A DNA stretch of 64,000 bases from Pseudomonadota bacterium (GTDB lineage Bacteria; Pseudomonadota; Gammaproteobacteria; Burkholderiales; Methylophilaceae): NCBI GenBank assembly GCA_029556915.1, contig JAKQIT010000088.1, forward strand, positions 43,932-107,931, in the 5' to 3' direction. The translations under genes were made by a program, and so were the position numbers. Below are positions 46,746 to 55,631 of this stretch, in pieces. Every line of letters starts with the position of its first letter. The first letter of the stretch is position 1. The notes beneath the pieces were generated by a model. The model worked only from the letters and a program-made list of their open reading frames with translations, searched no databases and was not told where the DNA came from.

Positions 46746-48590
46746 TTAAGGTTCCTTTTCTAGCTTTTCAGCTTCTTTTGCTGCTTTCATGACTTTTGCA
46801 CGCTCAATGGCGGCGGCGATTTTGGCTTGTTTTTCAGCGTCAATATTGGGGTTGGTTTCTACCGCTTTTTCTAGCCCAACATGTTGACGTCTTGCATCTA
46901 TCTCTGCAATTTCTTGTTGAACCGCAGGGTTGGTTGGCGTCATGTTTTTTGGCGCATCTCCCGCTTGTTGTGCTGCTAGTTTTGCCGCTTTTGCACGTTC
47001 AATGGCGGCGGCGATAGCGGCTTTTTTGGCATCATCCGCTTGCGTCTTCGTGGTGGCATCGCTGGAAGCCGCATGGTTATTGGCTTCCAGAGCATCATTT
47101 TTTTCTCGGGGCGCTTCAGTGCTATTTTCCTGTTTTGCAGAATCTTGTTTCGCCCCTAACGCGCGTTCGGCATGTTTTTGTGCACGCTCTTGTTTTTCAC
47201 GCTCGATACGGGCAAGCCTAAACTCATTACGCTCGCGCGCTAAATCAGCCGCCTCTTTTGCTTTATCTTGCGCAATCATCTCACTTTTTGCATAGCGATA
47301 ATATTGCACCAGCGGAATATTACTGGGGCAAACATAGCTGCACACGCCGCATTCTATGCAGTCAAATAAATTGTAATCACGCGCTTTTTCAAAGTTATCT
47401 GACTTAGCAAACCAATATAATTCTTGCGGTTGCAATTGTATGGGGCAAGCATCCGCACAGCGCGCGCAGCGTATGCAAGGCATCGCAGGCGGCGGCGGTG
47501 CAAACAAGGCAGGGGATGCCGCAATAATGCAATTGGCCGCTTTAGTGATGGGTACTTCATTTGTCGGTAAATCAAAGCCCATCATCGGCCCGCCCATAAT
47601 AAAGTGCGTGGTATTTGGCTTTTCACCCCCAGCCGCTTTTAGTAATTCTGGCAATGGCGTGCCAAATAACACTTCAAAATTTTGTGGCTGATTCACATTG
47701 CCTGTAACGGTCACCACGCGGCTTATCGCAGGCTCACCTAAGCAAAAAAAGCGGTAAAGCGCACGTACTGTTGCTACGTTAAACACTTGTACGCCCATTT
47801 GCGTAGCGCGTTTGTCGTGCGGAACTTCAATATTAGCCACTAATTTAATCAACTGCCTCGCATCCCCGCTTGGGTATTGCGTTGGCACAGTGACAATAGC
47901 TGTCTGCATCGCCGACTTTTGAACCGCAGTTTCCATCGCCTTTGTCGCTTGCGGCTTATTGTCTTCAATGCCGATAATGCTTTTTTGCGCGCCTAGCAGA
48001 TGCTGCGCAATGGCGATGCCTTGCACAATTTCATCCGCACGTTCGCGCATCAGCATGTCGTCACAGGTGATATAAGGCTCACACTCAGCAGCATTGATAA
48101 TCAGCGTATGGATTTGGCACTTGCTCTCGGCGCATAGTTTAATATAGGTCGGGAACGTTGCCCCGCCCATGCCCACAATCCCTGAGTTACGCAGACTCGC
48201 GACGAGTTCATGCTTATCTGTATGTTGCCAATCTTGTGGTTTACGTTCTATCCACGTGTCTTTGCCATCTGGCAAAAGTGTAATGCATAAATCAGGCAAA
48301 CCGGATGGGTGTGGAATCACTGCGTCGCTAATCGCCGTTATTTGACCTGAAGTAGGCGCATGAATGGCAGCCGACACCGTGCCTTCAGCCTCAGCCAGTA
48401 ATTGCCCTTTTAACACGTGGTCGCCCACTTGCACTAAAACTTTAGGGAAATGCCCAATGTGCTGGCGCAAAGGCAATACCAATTTTTCTGGAAGCGGTAA
48501 AGTTGCAATCGGTAATTGTGTTGATTCAGCCTTATGCTCTGGTGGATGCACGCCACGTTTTGGCTGAAAAAAATTAAGAAAGGCGTTCAT
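46746..48590 (-). CDS. rnfC: Rnf complex subunit RnfC
   Basis: RnfC is the NADH-side flavoprotein of the complex. The 614-residue protein has a glycine-rich NADH/FMN region (GIVGMGGATFPTYIK, ECEPYITCDD), a SLBB-like domain and two [4Fe-4S] motifs, CIRCARCADACP and CIECGVCSYVCP, near 370-420. The C-terminal tail is long and Ala/Lys-rich, with repeats KxAIAAAIERAKAAK as in Rnf tails. Residues about 494-510 are encoded by a family A repeat in frame (copy k). Confidence 0.95.
   Translation of the reverse strand: MNAFLNFFQPKRGVHPPEHKAESTQLPIATLPLPEKLVLPLRQHIGHFPKVLVQVGDHVLKGQLLAEAEGTVSAAIHAPTSGQITAISDAVIPHPSGLPDLCITLLPDGKDTWIERKPQDWQHTDKHELVASLRNSGIVGMGGATFPTYIKLCAESKCQIHTLIINAAECEPYITCDDMLMRERADEIVQGIAIAQHLLGAQKSIIGIEDNKPQATKAMETAVQKSAMQTAIVTVPTQYPSGDARQLIKLVANIEVPHDKRATQMGVQVFNVATVRALYRFFCLGEPAISRVVTVTGNVNQPQNFEVLFGTPLPELLKAAGGEKPNTTHFIMGGPMMGFDLPTNEVPITKAANCIIAASPALFAPPPPAMPCIRCARCADACPIQLQPQELYWFAKSDNFEKARDYNLFDCIECGVCSYVCPSNIPLVQYYRYAKSEMIAQDKAKEAADLARERNEFRLARIEREKQERAQKHAERALGAKQDSAKQENSTEAPREKNDALEANNHAASSDATTKTQADDAKKAAIAAAIERAKAAKLAAQQAGDAPKNMTPTNPAVQQEIAEIDARRQHVGLEKAVETNPNIDAEKQAKIAAAIERAKVMKAAKEAEKLEKEP
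47061..47111 (+). repeat. Family A repeat, copy k, within rnfC coding sequence
   Basis: Subfamily-2-like copy GCTGGAAGCC, loop gcatggttatt, GGCTTCCAGAGC, then TTTTCTCGGGG. It lies antisense to rnfC and is translated as part of the Ala/Lys-rich tail (PREKNDALEANNHAASSDA region). Confidence 0.85.
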
Positions 48591-48592
48591 AT

Positions 48593-49177
48593 TTAATTAA
48601 CTGCTTCTTTTAACTTTACATCGCTCAATGGCACGGCGCGAATCGGAATAATCGGATATTTCCACTTCCAATTATCTGGGGTCACCGCGATGGGGTGCAT
48701 AGTAATACAATCTACGGGGCAAGGTGGCAAACATAGTTCACAACCCGTGCACTCACTGCTAATAATGGTATGCATGTGTTTAGCCGCGCCTAAAATCGCA
48801 TCTACCGGGCAAGCTTGTATGCACAGCGTACAACCAATACAAGTATTTTCATCAATAAAAGCCACCGATTTTGGTTTAGGCGCGCCGTGCTCGGCATTGA
48901 GTGGCTTATATTCCACCCCCATTAAATCGGCCAGCGCGTGTACGCCAGCATCGCCACCAGGTGGGCACTGGTTAATATCGGCTTCTCCCGCGGCAATGGC
49001 GGTGGCATAAGGCTTGCACCCTGGGTAACCACATTGACCACATTGTGTTTGCGGCAAAATGGCATCAATACGCGCTACCAGTGGATCGCCTTCCACCTTA
49101 AATTTAAGCGCCGCGTAGCCAAGTCCCAAGCCTAAAACCAGTGCCAGCCCAAGCATAATGTAAAGTGCTATTAGCAT
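48593..49177 (-). CDS. rnfB: Rnf complex subunit RnfB
   Basis: RnfB is a ferredoxin-like electron-transfer subunit. The 194-residue protein has an N-terminal membrane helix ([21 protein letters not shown]), the [13 protein letters not shown] motif for one [4Fe-4S] cluster and two more from [12 protein letters not shown] and [12 protein letters not shown]. It starts after family B copy 4, which fills the gap after rnfA, and runs into rnfC after 2 bases. Confidence 0.95.
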   Translation of the reverse strand: MLIALYIMLGLALVLGLGLGYAALKFKVEGDPLVARIDAILPQTQCGQCGYPGCKPYATAIAAGEADINQCPPGGDAGVHALADLMGVEYKPLNAEHGAPKPKSVAFIDENTCIGCTLCIQACPVDAILGAAKHMHTIISSECTGCELCLPPCPVDCITMHPIAVTPDNWKWKYPIIPIRAVPLSDVKLKEAVN

Positions 49178-49195
49178 TGTTTTACAAAAACACCC

Positions 49196-49320
49196 TTAAA
49201 AATTTCAGTTTCTAAGCCAGACAAGGCGCGCGCAAAAAAAGGCTGGGCCGCATACGCCTTATATGTAAGCGGGCGTTTTTTGTAAGCAACGCAGTATGGT
49301 AACGAAAATGACATTTTTAA
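49196..49320 (-). repeat. Family B intercistronic element, copy 4 (rnfA/rnfB)
   Basis: Arms TTAAAAATTTCAGTTTCTAA and TTACCATA...TCATTTTTAA-type pairing (TTAAAAATGTCATTTTCGTT on the minus strand). The core has GACAAGGCGCGCGC, an A-run and GCATACGCCTTATATGTAAG. The right arm contains the TAA stop of rnfA (49317-49319). Confidence 0.82.
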
Positions 49321-49910
49321 TATCTATCTAGGCCCGCAAAACCCATAAATGCAAGGCTCATGAGCGCAGCAGTAATCATGGCAATGGCTGAACCTTGCAG
49401 TGCTTTTGGTACATCAGCAGCTTCTAAACGCTCGCGCATGGATGCAAATAAAATCAGCACCAGAGAAAAACCAACTGCGCCGCCCAAGCCAAAAAAGAGG
49501 GATTCTAAAAAGCTGTGGCTTTGCTGCGCGTTAAGTAATGGGATGCCTAACACCGCGCAATTCGTGGTAATGAGTGGTAAAAAGATGCCTAAACCTTGAT
49601 ACAGCGGTGGAAAGTTTTTTTCTAGTACCATTTCGATGAGTTGCACGACGCTGGCAATAATCACGATAAACGATAGCGTGCGTAAATAAAGCAAGCCATT
49701 CGGTTCTAGTAAATAATGATTGACGCCCCAGCTTGTCATCGAACCGATACTTAACACCAGCGCGGTGGCGCCCGCCATGCCGATAGACGCTTCTAATTTT
49801 TTAGAAACGCCCATAAACGGACACAGCCCGAGAATTTTAACCAGCACAATGTTGTTTACAAACACGGTGCCAATTAAAATCATGATGTAGTGGTGAAAGT
49901 CAAAAGTCAT
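49317..49910 (-). CDS. rnfA: Rnf complex subunit RnfA (RsxA)
   Basis: RnfA is an integral subunit with about six hydrophobic segments. The 197-residue protein has [27 protein letters not shown]-type start ([22 protein letters not shown]) and [14 protein letters not shown], whose Cys residues bind the shared iron-sulfur cluster within the membrane. It is the first gene of the operon; upstream is a 525-base region shared with dapA. Confidence 0.96.
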   Translation of the reverse strand: MTFDFHHYIMILIGTVFVNNIVLVKILGLCPFMGVSKKLEASIGMAGATALVLSIGSMTSWGVNHYLLEPNGLLYLRTLSFIVIIASVVQLIEMVLEKNFPPLYQGLGIFLPLITTNCAVLGIPLLNAQQSHSFLESLFFGLGGAVGFSLVLILFASMRERLEAADVPKALQGSAIAMITAALMSLAFMGFAGLDRY

Positions 49911-50201
49911 TGCATGCTTAATCTATGATATTTGAATGCGTAATTATACCGCTTTTGGCTGCGTATAATAAGAATCTCATCGCAACTATAAGACCGTGCA
50001 ATATAGCGATGGTTACGCTTAAATTCAAAGAATTTTTGCTTATATCTTATAACTTAAATGTATATTGCTCAGTTGGCACCTATTAAAAATGCATACAGCG
50101 CTTGAGCGGGTTTGTCGGTTAAAAGTGCAGTGCAATAACAAGCTGCTGACACGGTTTTTATATTCTAAAAATAATCAAAAAAACAGGTGTTTTATCCACG
50201 A
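49911..50201. other. Upstream region of rnfA
   Basis: This half of the divergent gap rnfA/dapA shows a long A/T-rich stretch. I cannot place a convincing promoter, operator or FNR-type site. The other half holds family A copy l and the dapA promoter region. Confidence 0.4.
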
Positions 50202-50276
50202 CATCATTTTGCCACCTCTGCAAGCCAGTATCCATGCGGCTTCCAGAGGCATGAAATTTTCTCGGGGGAGTTTTCT
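50202..50276 (+). repeat. Family A hairpin repeat, copy l
   Basis: The most complete copy: CATCATTTTGCCA, arms CCTCTGCAAGCC (50215-50226) and GGCTTCCAGAGG (50238-50249) around agtatccatgc, then CATGAAATTTTCTCGGGGGAG. Confidence 0.9.
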
Positions 50277-50435
50277 GGTTATTCGCACAGTCATTTTTTA
50301 CGTTTTTAACTTCAACAAACACAAGGTTTTTTAACTATTTAAACATCTGGTTAACGCGGCATTTACTATCATTCGCGTGTGGTAATTTAAAATCTGAGTT
50401 AAAATATAGGATTATGAAAACTTTAGGTTTTGAGT

Positions 50436-51311
50436 ATGTTAGAAGGTAGCTTAGTCGCGATAGTGACGCCTATGTTTGAAGATGGCGCGCTTGATATTCC
50501 TGCGTTAAACGCGCTGATTGATTGGCATATTGCGCAGGGGACAGACGGTATCGTCATCGTCGGCACTACTGGCGAGTCTCCAACGGTAGATGTTGATGAA
50601 CATTGCCTGCTCATTAAAACAGCGGTGAGCCAAGTCGCTGGCCGCGTGCCAGTGATTGCCGGTACAGGCGCTAACTCAACAAAAGAAGCCATTATTCTTA
50701 CTCAAAAAGCCAAAGATTTGGGCGCGGATGCTTGCTTGCTAGTTGCACCATATTACAATAAACCCACGCAAGAAGGCTTGTACCAGCACTTTATGGCGGT
50801 GGCTAATGCTGTAGATATTCCACAAATTTTATACAATGTGCCTGGCCGTACGGGCTGCGATATTAGTAATGACACAACGATTCGGCTTAGTGCGCACAAA
50901 AATATCGTTGGCATTAAAGATGCCACTGGTGGCATAGAGCGCGGTACGGATTTAATTTTGCGCGCACCAAAAGATTTTGCTGTGTTGAGCGGCGATGACG
51001 CAACCGCAATGAGTTTGATGTTACTTGGTGGCAAAGGTGTGATTACCGTTACAGGTAATGTTGCGCCTAAACTCATGCACGAAATGTGTGTGGCGGCTGT
51101 GGCTGGCAACGCTGTGTTGGCACGGGAAATTAACGCAAAATTGTTTGCTTTACACCAAAAATTATTTGTAGAAGCGAACCCCATTCCTGTGAAATGGGTC
51201 CTAGCGCAGATGGGGCGCATCAAAACCGGCATTCGCTTGCCGATGGTGCAAATGTCCGCACAATATCATGATGTGCTGCGCGCTGCTTGCAAGCCAGCTA
51301 ATATTCTTTAA
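50436..51311 (+). CDS. dapA: 4-hydroxy-tetrahydrodipicolinate synthase
   Basis: DapA condenses pyruvate with aspartate semialdehyde in the lysine and meso-diaminopimelate pathway. I start at the ATG at 50436 ([17 protein letters not shown]); a TTG six bases upstream is also open. The 291-residue protein has the Thr-Thr motif GTTGESPTV, Tyr133 in [10 protein letters not shown] and the Schiff-base Lys161 in [10 protein letters not shown]. It is followed by bamC after 8 bases. Confidence 0.96.
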   Translation: MLEGSLVAIVTPMFEDGALDIPALNALIDWHIAQGTDGIVIVGTTGESPTVDVDEHCLLIKTAVSQVAGRVPVIAGTGANSTKEAIILTQKAKDLGADACLLVAPYYNKPTQEGLYQHFMAVANAVDIPQILYNVPGRTGCDISNDTTIRLSAHKNIVGIKDATGGIERGTDLILRAPKDFAVLSGDDATAMSLMLLGGKGVITVTGNVAPKLMHEMCVAAVAGNAVLAREINAKLFALHQKLFVEANPIPVKWVLAQMGRIKTGIRLPMVQMSAQYHDVLRAACKPANIL

Positions 51312-51319
51312 GAGGTCTG

Positions 51320-52609
51320 ATGAAATATATGAACAAATTTAATAAGATTAAACAAACCGCTATTTATGTGTTGCTACTCTCAGGTTTGGCGGCTTGCGAC
51401 TCTATTCCATTTATTGATAACTCATCCGATTATAAAGGTGCTGGCCGTGCCAGACCATTAGAAGTGCCACCAGATTTAACTTCTAGCCCAGTCAGTGATG
51501 CTTATTCAGTGCCAGGAAGCACGAGCTATTCAACTTATAGCCAAGCGCAAGAAGGCCAGCAAGCCGCTGCTGAAAAAGTGCTAACAACGCCTGAAGGTGT
51601 GCGTATGGAACGCGCGGGTGCGCAACGCTGGCTGGTGGTAAACGCGCCAGCTGAAAAAGTATGGCCAATCATTCGTGACTTTTGGGCAGACCAAGGCTTT
51701 GCGGTGCGTAAAGAGGACGCGCAGTTAGGCGTGATGGAAACGGAATGGATTAAAGCCGATGCGATTAAATCCGCTGAGCAAAAAGGGGGTAATTATTTAG
51801 ATAAGTTTGATAAATGGTTAGATGGTTTATCGGGCTTGGCAGACAGAAGAAAATTTCGTACTCGCATTGATCATGGCAGTGAAGAGGGCACGACCGAGAT
51901 TTATATGACGCACCGCACCGTTGCAGGGGCACCAGACGATGGTAAAAATCGTGTACGCACCCAAATGGGAGAGGTTGATACGGGCTACCGTTTAGATGCA
52001 GACAAGAAAAATACTAGTAAAGATAACGAGCGCGAAGCCGATGAGTTAGACGCAGAGTTATTACGTCGATTGATGGTGAAATTGGGAGTTGAAGAACAAA
52101 AGTCGAAACAAGTCATCAGCAATATGGTGGATACCAAACGCGCTGAAGTGGTAAAAGAAAAAGATGGTAGCGCAACGCTTTACATCAACGATCCGTTTGA
52201 CCGTGCATGGCGTCGAGTGGGTTTAGCGTTAGATAGAATTGGTTTTGTGATTGAGGATAAAAATCGCTCTGAAGGCGTATTTTATGTGCGTTATGCTGAT
52301 GTGGATATTGACGATACGCCGAAAAAGAAAAAAGGCTTACTCGAAACCTTGAAGTTTTGGGGCGATGACGAGGATAAAAACGTGGCTGAAAACGGCGATA
52401 AAAAAGAAGAAAAAAGCGTGATGGATAGCCTGAAGTTTTGGGGTAAAGATGACAAGAAAAGTGGCAACTTAGAAAAACAATATCGTATTAAAGTGACTGA
52501 AGGCGATGGAGACAGAAGTGCGGTTTCTGTGGTGGATAAAGAAGGTGCGCGTGTTGGTACCACGACAGCTAATCGCATAGTAGCGTTGATGTACGAACAA
52601 TTACGATAG
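51320..52609 (+). CDS. bamC: Outer membrane assembly lipoprotein BamC
   Basis: BamC is a lipoprotein of the beta-barrel assembly (BAM) complex. The 429-residue protein starts with a lipoprotein signal (YVLLLSGLAAC, lipobox LAAC), a disordered N-terminal part that contacts BamD (FIDNSSDYKGAGRARPLEVPPDLTSSP), and two helix-grip domains (about 90-200 and 275-428). AAGAGGTCTG precedes the ATG. Between the domains, an inserted stretch rich in Lys and Asp holds a near-duplicate of MDSLKFWGKDD/LETLKFWGDDE. This internal repeat looks unusual. Confidence 0.9.
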   Translation: MKYMNKFNKIKQTAIYVLLLSGLAACDSIPFIDNSSDYKGAGRARPLEVPPDLTSSPVSDAYSVPGSTSYSTYSQAQEGQQAAAEKVLTTPEGVRMERAGAQRWLVVNAPAEKVWPIIRDFWADQGFAVRKEDAQLGVMETEWIKADAIKSAEQKGGNYLDKFDKWLDGLSGLADRRKFRTRIDHGSEEGTTEIYMTHRTVAGAPDDGKNRVRTQMGEVDTGYRLDADKKNTSKDNEREADELDAELLRRLMVKLGVEEQKSKQVISNMVDTKRAEVVKEKDGSATLYINDPFDRAWRRVGLALDRIGFVIEDKNRSEGVFYVRYADVDIDDTPKKKKGLLETLKFWGDDEDKNVAENGDKKEEKSVMDSLKFWGKDDKKSGNLEKQYRIKVTEGDGDRSAVSVVDKEGARVGTTTANRIVALMYEQLR

Positions 52610-52616
52610 CAAATTG

Positions 52617-53390
52617 ATGCGCTTTGCCTCACTTGGTAGTGGCAGCGCAGGCAACGCGCTAGTGGTAGAAGTCCAACAAACGCGCTTGATGCTTGATTGT
52701 GGTTTTAGCACCAAAGAAACGCTAACGCGGCTCGCGCGACTAAAGCTTGCCCCTGACGATATAACTGGCATTATTGTTACCCACGAGCATGATGACCATG
52801 CGGGTGGGGTATTTAAGTTTGCGGCTAAATATCAAATTCCTGTTTGGCTCACTTACGGCACGCTAAAAATGGCGCAACGTTATTCGCCCAATCGGCATGA
52901 TTTACAACTGAACGTGATAGATAGCCATTGCAGCTTCGATATTCAAGAAATTCAAATAAATCCATTTCCAGTGCCACACGATGCACGTGAGCCTATGCAA
53001 TGTTTATTTTCTGATGGTAAGTCACAGCTTGGTGTGCTTACTGATGTAGGACATTCCACCCCGCACATTGAGTCGCAATTAAGTGGCTGTCATGCTCTTG
53101 TTCTAGAGTGTAATCATGATGCAAACATGCTGCAAACAGGGCCTTATAGTTGGCCGCTAAAGCGGCGCGTGGGCGGTGATTTAGGGCATTTGGAAAATGC
53201 CGCATCTGCAGATTTATTAGCTCGCTTAGATAACAGTCGATTGCAGCATATTATTGCTGCGCATCTAAGTGAGAAAAATAACACGCCAGCGCTGGCAAAA
53301 GGTGCTTTATCGAGAGCGCTGAGTTGTGCAACAGACTGGGTAGGAATAGCCAACCAGCAAATAGGATTTGATTGGCGTAGCATTGCATAG
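52617..53390 (+). CDS. Metallo-beta-lactamase-fold hydrolase (YycJ/WalJ-like)
   Basis: The 257-residue protein starts RFASLGSGSAGNALVVE and has the metal-binding THEHDDHAGGV motif, then PHDAREPM, LGVLTDVGHST and VLECNHDANML. These fit the YycJ/WalJ-like branch of the MBL fold, proteins of unclear role in DNA metabolism or cell-wall signalling. The start at 52617 (ATG) follows a TTG. It ends before a strong bidirectional terminator. Third gene after dapA-bamC. Confidence 0.88.
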   Translation: MRFASLGSGSAGNALVVEVQQTRLMLDCGFSTKETLTRLARLKLAPDDITGIIVTHEHDDHAGGVFKFAAKYQIPVWLTYGTLKMAQRYSPNRHDLQLNVIDSHCSFDIQEIQINPFPVPHDAREPMQCLFSDGKSQLGVLTDVGHSTPHIESQLSGCHALVLECNHDANMLQTGPYSWPLKRRVGGDLGHLENAASADLLARLDNSRLQHIIAAHLSEKNNTPALAKGALSRALSCATDWVGIANQQIGFDWRSIA

Positions 53391-53442
53391 CGAGATTTGC
53401 CTAGCTTACACTTGCATAGTGCCAATGCGCAGTGCATACAAT

Positions 53443-53472
53443 AAAAAAGCCGACTAAAAAGTCGGCTTTTTA
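53443..53472. terminator. Bidirectional terminator
   Basis: AGCCGACT and AGTCGGCT with an AAAA loop, flanked by A-run and T-run. It serves the MBL gene on plus and the Ala-rich lipoprotein gene on minus. Confidence 0.93.
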
Positions 53473-53487
53473 ACTGCAAAAAACTAA

Positions 53488-53835
53488 TTAGTGAGCAGCA
53501 GCTTCTGTTGCTGAAGCAGCAGCATCAACTACAGCAGTAGCAGCGTCAGCGGCAGCAGCTGGAGCAGCTTCAACAGCAGCAGCGGCAGCGTCAGCAGCTG
53601 GAGCAACAGCAGCGGCAGCAGCATCAGTCGCAGTAGCAGCAGCTTCAGTTGTTGCAGCAGCAGCGGCATCAGTTGCAGTTGCAGCAGCGTCAGTTGCTGT
53701 AGCAGCAGCGTCAGTTGCTGTAGCAGCAGCTTCAGTTGTTGCAGTTGCAGCAGCGTCAACAGCTTCAGCAGCTTTTTCGCCACAAGCAGTTAAAGTAAGA
53801 GCTAATAAAGCAGCTAATAGAGCAGAACGTGTCAT
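53488..53835 (-). CDS. Ala-rich low-complexity lipoprotein
   Basis: This 115-residue protein has a lipoprotein signal (LLAALLALTLTAC, lipobox LTAC) and then almost only Ala, Thr, Asp, Glu and Val, in irregular 7-residue units like (A)TATDAA. It is compositionally very like the plus-strand protein at 59511-59801. It could form an extended or coiled-coil helix in the periplasm, comparable to Lpp-like or structural lipoproteins. I do not recognise it. Antisense frames of the same repeats also stay open, and I regard them as shadows. Confidence 0.72.
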   Translation of the reverse strand: MTRSALLAALLALTLTACGEKAAEAVDAAATATTEAAATATDAAATATDAAATATDAAAAATTEAAATATDAAAAAVAPAADAAAAAVEAAPAAAADAATAVVDAAASATEAAAH

Positions 53836-54033
53836 TTTAATTTCCTTAAGGTTTAGAACGATTTAAAAAACTTTTTCGAGTGCAACAACGATTTTTATCG
53901 TATGCGTATGTCGAGTGGCGCGAATTCTACCAGACTGTACAAAATAATCTAGCGTAAAAAGCAGAAAAAAATGATTTTTTTACAAAAAAGTCTTATTTTT
54001 ACAACAAATTAGCCAATTTATCTAAAGTTAGCC
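53836..54033. other. Intergenic region, no recognised feature
   Basis: A/T-rich 198 bases between two minus-strand genes. It should hold the promoter of the Ala-rich lipoprotein gene; I see no clear repeat or operator. Confidence 0.4.
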
Positions 54034-54855
54034 TTAATCAACCTTAATAGATAGCGAACTGTTTTGTATTTTGCTTAGGCTTTGTCTGCTCAAAATGGCG
54101 CGGCTGACCTCATCATTTTGCTGCATCGTACCGCCCAAATCAAACCATTCGCCCTTATTAACGCGCACAGTCGTGCTCAGTTCTTCAAAATCGATAAAAC
54201 CTTGTTGATTAAGCTGGGCGATTCTAGGCGTGATTTCCAACTCCACTTGATTGCCTATGCTGCGCGGACGCACGGCAAAACCAGTTGTAATGTCCACAAA
54301 ATCTGTAGTGCGTTCAGTACGCACATAGCGGTGCGTATAGGTCACCCACTCTTGCGTAAAAGGCACAGATTGCCCGATGCGTATATAAGCAGGCTGGCCA
54401 TCTAGCACGTTGATAAATTGGTTGTTACTGCTTTGGGTGTTGGATTGGCGATTTTCTATATTTATTTGCGCGCCATCGGGTGCATTGTGTGGATAACGAT
54501 TGGTGCGCACTACTACATTGCCAATACGCTTTTGTCCAGCCACAGTAACGCCATCGCGCGAAGTATTAACATTGTTTTGCTGGCTAACAGTAATCTTTAA
54601 GTTTTGCTGCGCCACATCTAAACTGGCGATAAGTTGCTCAATTTCTGCCATATTTTCGGGGCTGGCGCGCACAATAATATGATTTTGCATACCCGTTACA
54701 GTGGCACCTTCGGAGGCGGTAGATTGAATAATGGGCAAAATATCTTGGGCAAATCGATGTTGCAAGGTGATGATTTTAAAATCAGTCACGGCCTGCGCGC
54801 AAAGTGAGCAACATAAAATGAGCCAGTAAAAATGCCGAAATATAGGTATTTTCAC
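54034..54855 (-). CDS. Secretin-like N-domain/secretin-fold protein
   Basis: The 273-residue protein has a signal peptide (WLILCCSLCAQA) and a secretin N-domain-like part (FKIITLQHRFAQDILPIIQSTASEGATVTGMQNHIIVRASPENMAEIEQLIASLD), then a section like the secretin C-domain (DGQPAYIRIGQSVPF, VRPRSIGNQVELEITPRIAQL, GEWFDLGG). It lacks the length of a true secretin, so it is not a complete outer-membrane channel. It is next to a 165-residue cytosolic protein. Probably an isolated homologue; function unknown. Confidence 0.65.
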   Translation of the reverse strand: MKIPIFRHFYWLILCCSLCAQAVTDFKIITLQHRFAQDILPIIQSTASEGATVTGMQNHIIVRASPENMAEIEQLIASLDVAQQNLKITVSQQNNVNTSRDGVTVAGQKRIGNVVVRTNRYPHNAPDGAQINIENRQSNTQSSNNQFINVLDGQPAYIRIGQSVPFTQEWVTYTHRYVRTERTTDFVDITTGFAVRPRSIGNQVELEITPRIAQLNQQGFIDFEELSTTVRVNKGEWFDLGGTMQQNDEVSRAILSRQSLSKIQNSSLSIKVD

Positions 54856-54857
54856 GT

Positions 54858-55355
54858 TTAAAGCCCTAAGTTGGTGACTGAAAGCGTGCTTTGCGTGGCT
54901 TCTAAAAGATCATCAAAACGGCTACGCAATTGCTTTACGGTTTCTTGGTCACTAAGCGCATATTTAAATCGTGCGTGGTCAATGTGAATGCGTTTAATGT
55001 AATGTTGACCATCGGCCAAAATAAAGCAATCTTTGGCATGTTTGGCGGTGTCATCGGTTTCATAAACGGTCATTTTATGGCCGTAAGTTTCAAGCAAATC
55101 AAATAAACGTGGGCACTTTTCTTTAAAATACGTGGTGCTATGTAAAATGATGGTTAAACGGCTAGCAGCATTTTCGCTTAAAAAACGCTGAAATGCGCCA
55201 AATTTTTCTAAGCTGGCAAAATCACCACGACTAAAATCTTGATCAAAAATCAGCAGTTCTTGTTGCGCGTTGGCAAGTACAATGTCAATGGCATCTTCAT
55301 ATAATCGCTCGCCAATAATAACTTGGTTGGGGCTTAAAGTTGCGTGATTTTCCAT
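54858..55355 (-). CDS. Phospholipase D-like/DUF7931-type protein, unknown
   Basis: The 165-residue protein starts at 55355 (MENHATLSPNQVIIGERLYEDAIDIVL), with GAGGTG upstream; a start at 55385 is also open. It has LLIFDQDFSRGDFASLEKFGAFQRFLSE and FILADGQHYIKRIHIDHARFKYA, which look like one half of a PLD-type fold without a complete HKD motif. I am not sure of the family. The gene adjoins the secretin-like gene by 2 bases, so they are co-transcribed. Confidence 0.6.
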   Translation of the reverse strand: MENHATLSPNQVIIGERLYEDAIDIVLANAQQELLIFDQDFSRGDFASLEKFGAFQRFLSENAASRLTIILHSTTYFKEKCPRLFDLLETYGHKMTVYETDDTAKHAKDCFILADGQHYIKRIHIDHARFKYALSDQETVKQLRSRFDDLLEATQSTLSVTNLGL

Positions 55356-55507
55356 GTTGCACCTCGCTGTTAAATGAGTTTGCAATATACCATGCTAGCA
55401 CTTGCTGTAAAGCCTAGCTCTTGCTTTAAAGAATAGCGCAGCCGCAATTTAGGTGAGTTTTTGCTAGATTTTTACAATATTGCATATCAAATTTTACTGA
55501 TATTGCT

Positions 55508-55568
55508 GCGCGAGCAAAATTGATGCCTCTGGAAGCCGCATGGATACTGGCTTAGCGGGGTGCTCAAA
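55508..55568 (-). repeat. Family A hairpin repeat, copy m
   Basis: In reverse orientation: GCGAGCAAAATTGATGCC, TCTGGAAGCCGCATGGATACTGGCTT, then AGCGGGGTGC. It lies between the sensor kinase and the PLD-like gene. Confidence 0.82.
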
Positions 55569-55631
55569 AGAAGTTGAGTTAAAATGTGTTAAAAATCACA
55601 ATTAATTTTGCTTTTGATGGTTACGTTATTT

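Noticed and set aside
51285-51305. CTTGCAAGCCAGCTAA at the end of dapA resembles a family A arm.
   Set aside because: Only about 12 bases match, with no second arm or tail; it encodes the normal C-terminus of DapA. Treated as chance.
53488-53783. Leu/Gln-rich open frame on the minus strand within the Ala-rich lipoprotein gene.
   Set aside because: It is the shifted reading of the GCA/GCT repeats; it has no signal and no ribosome site of its own.
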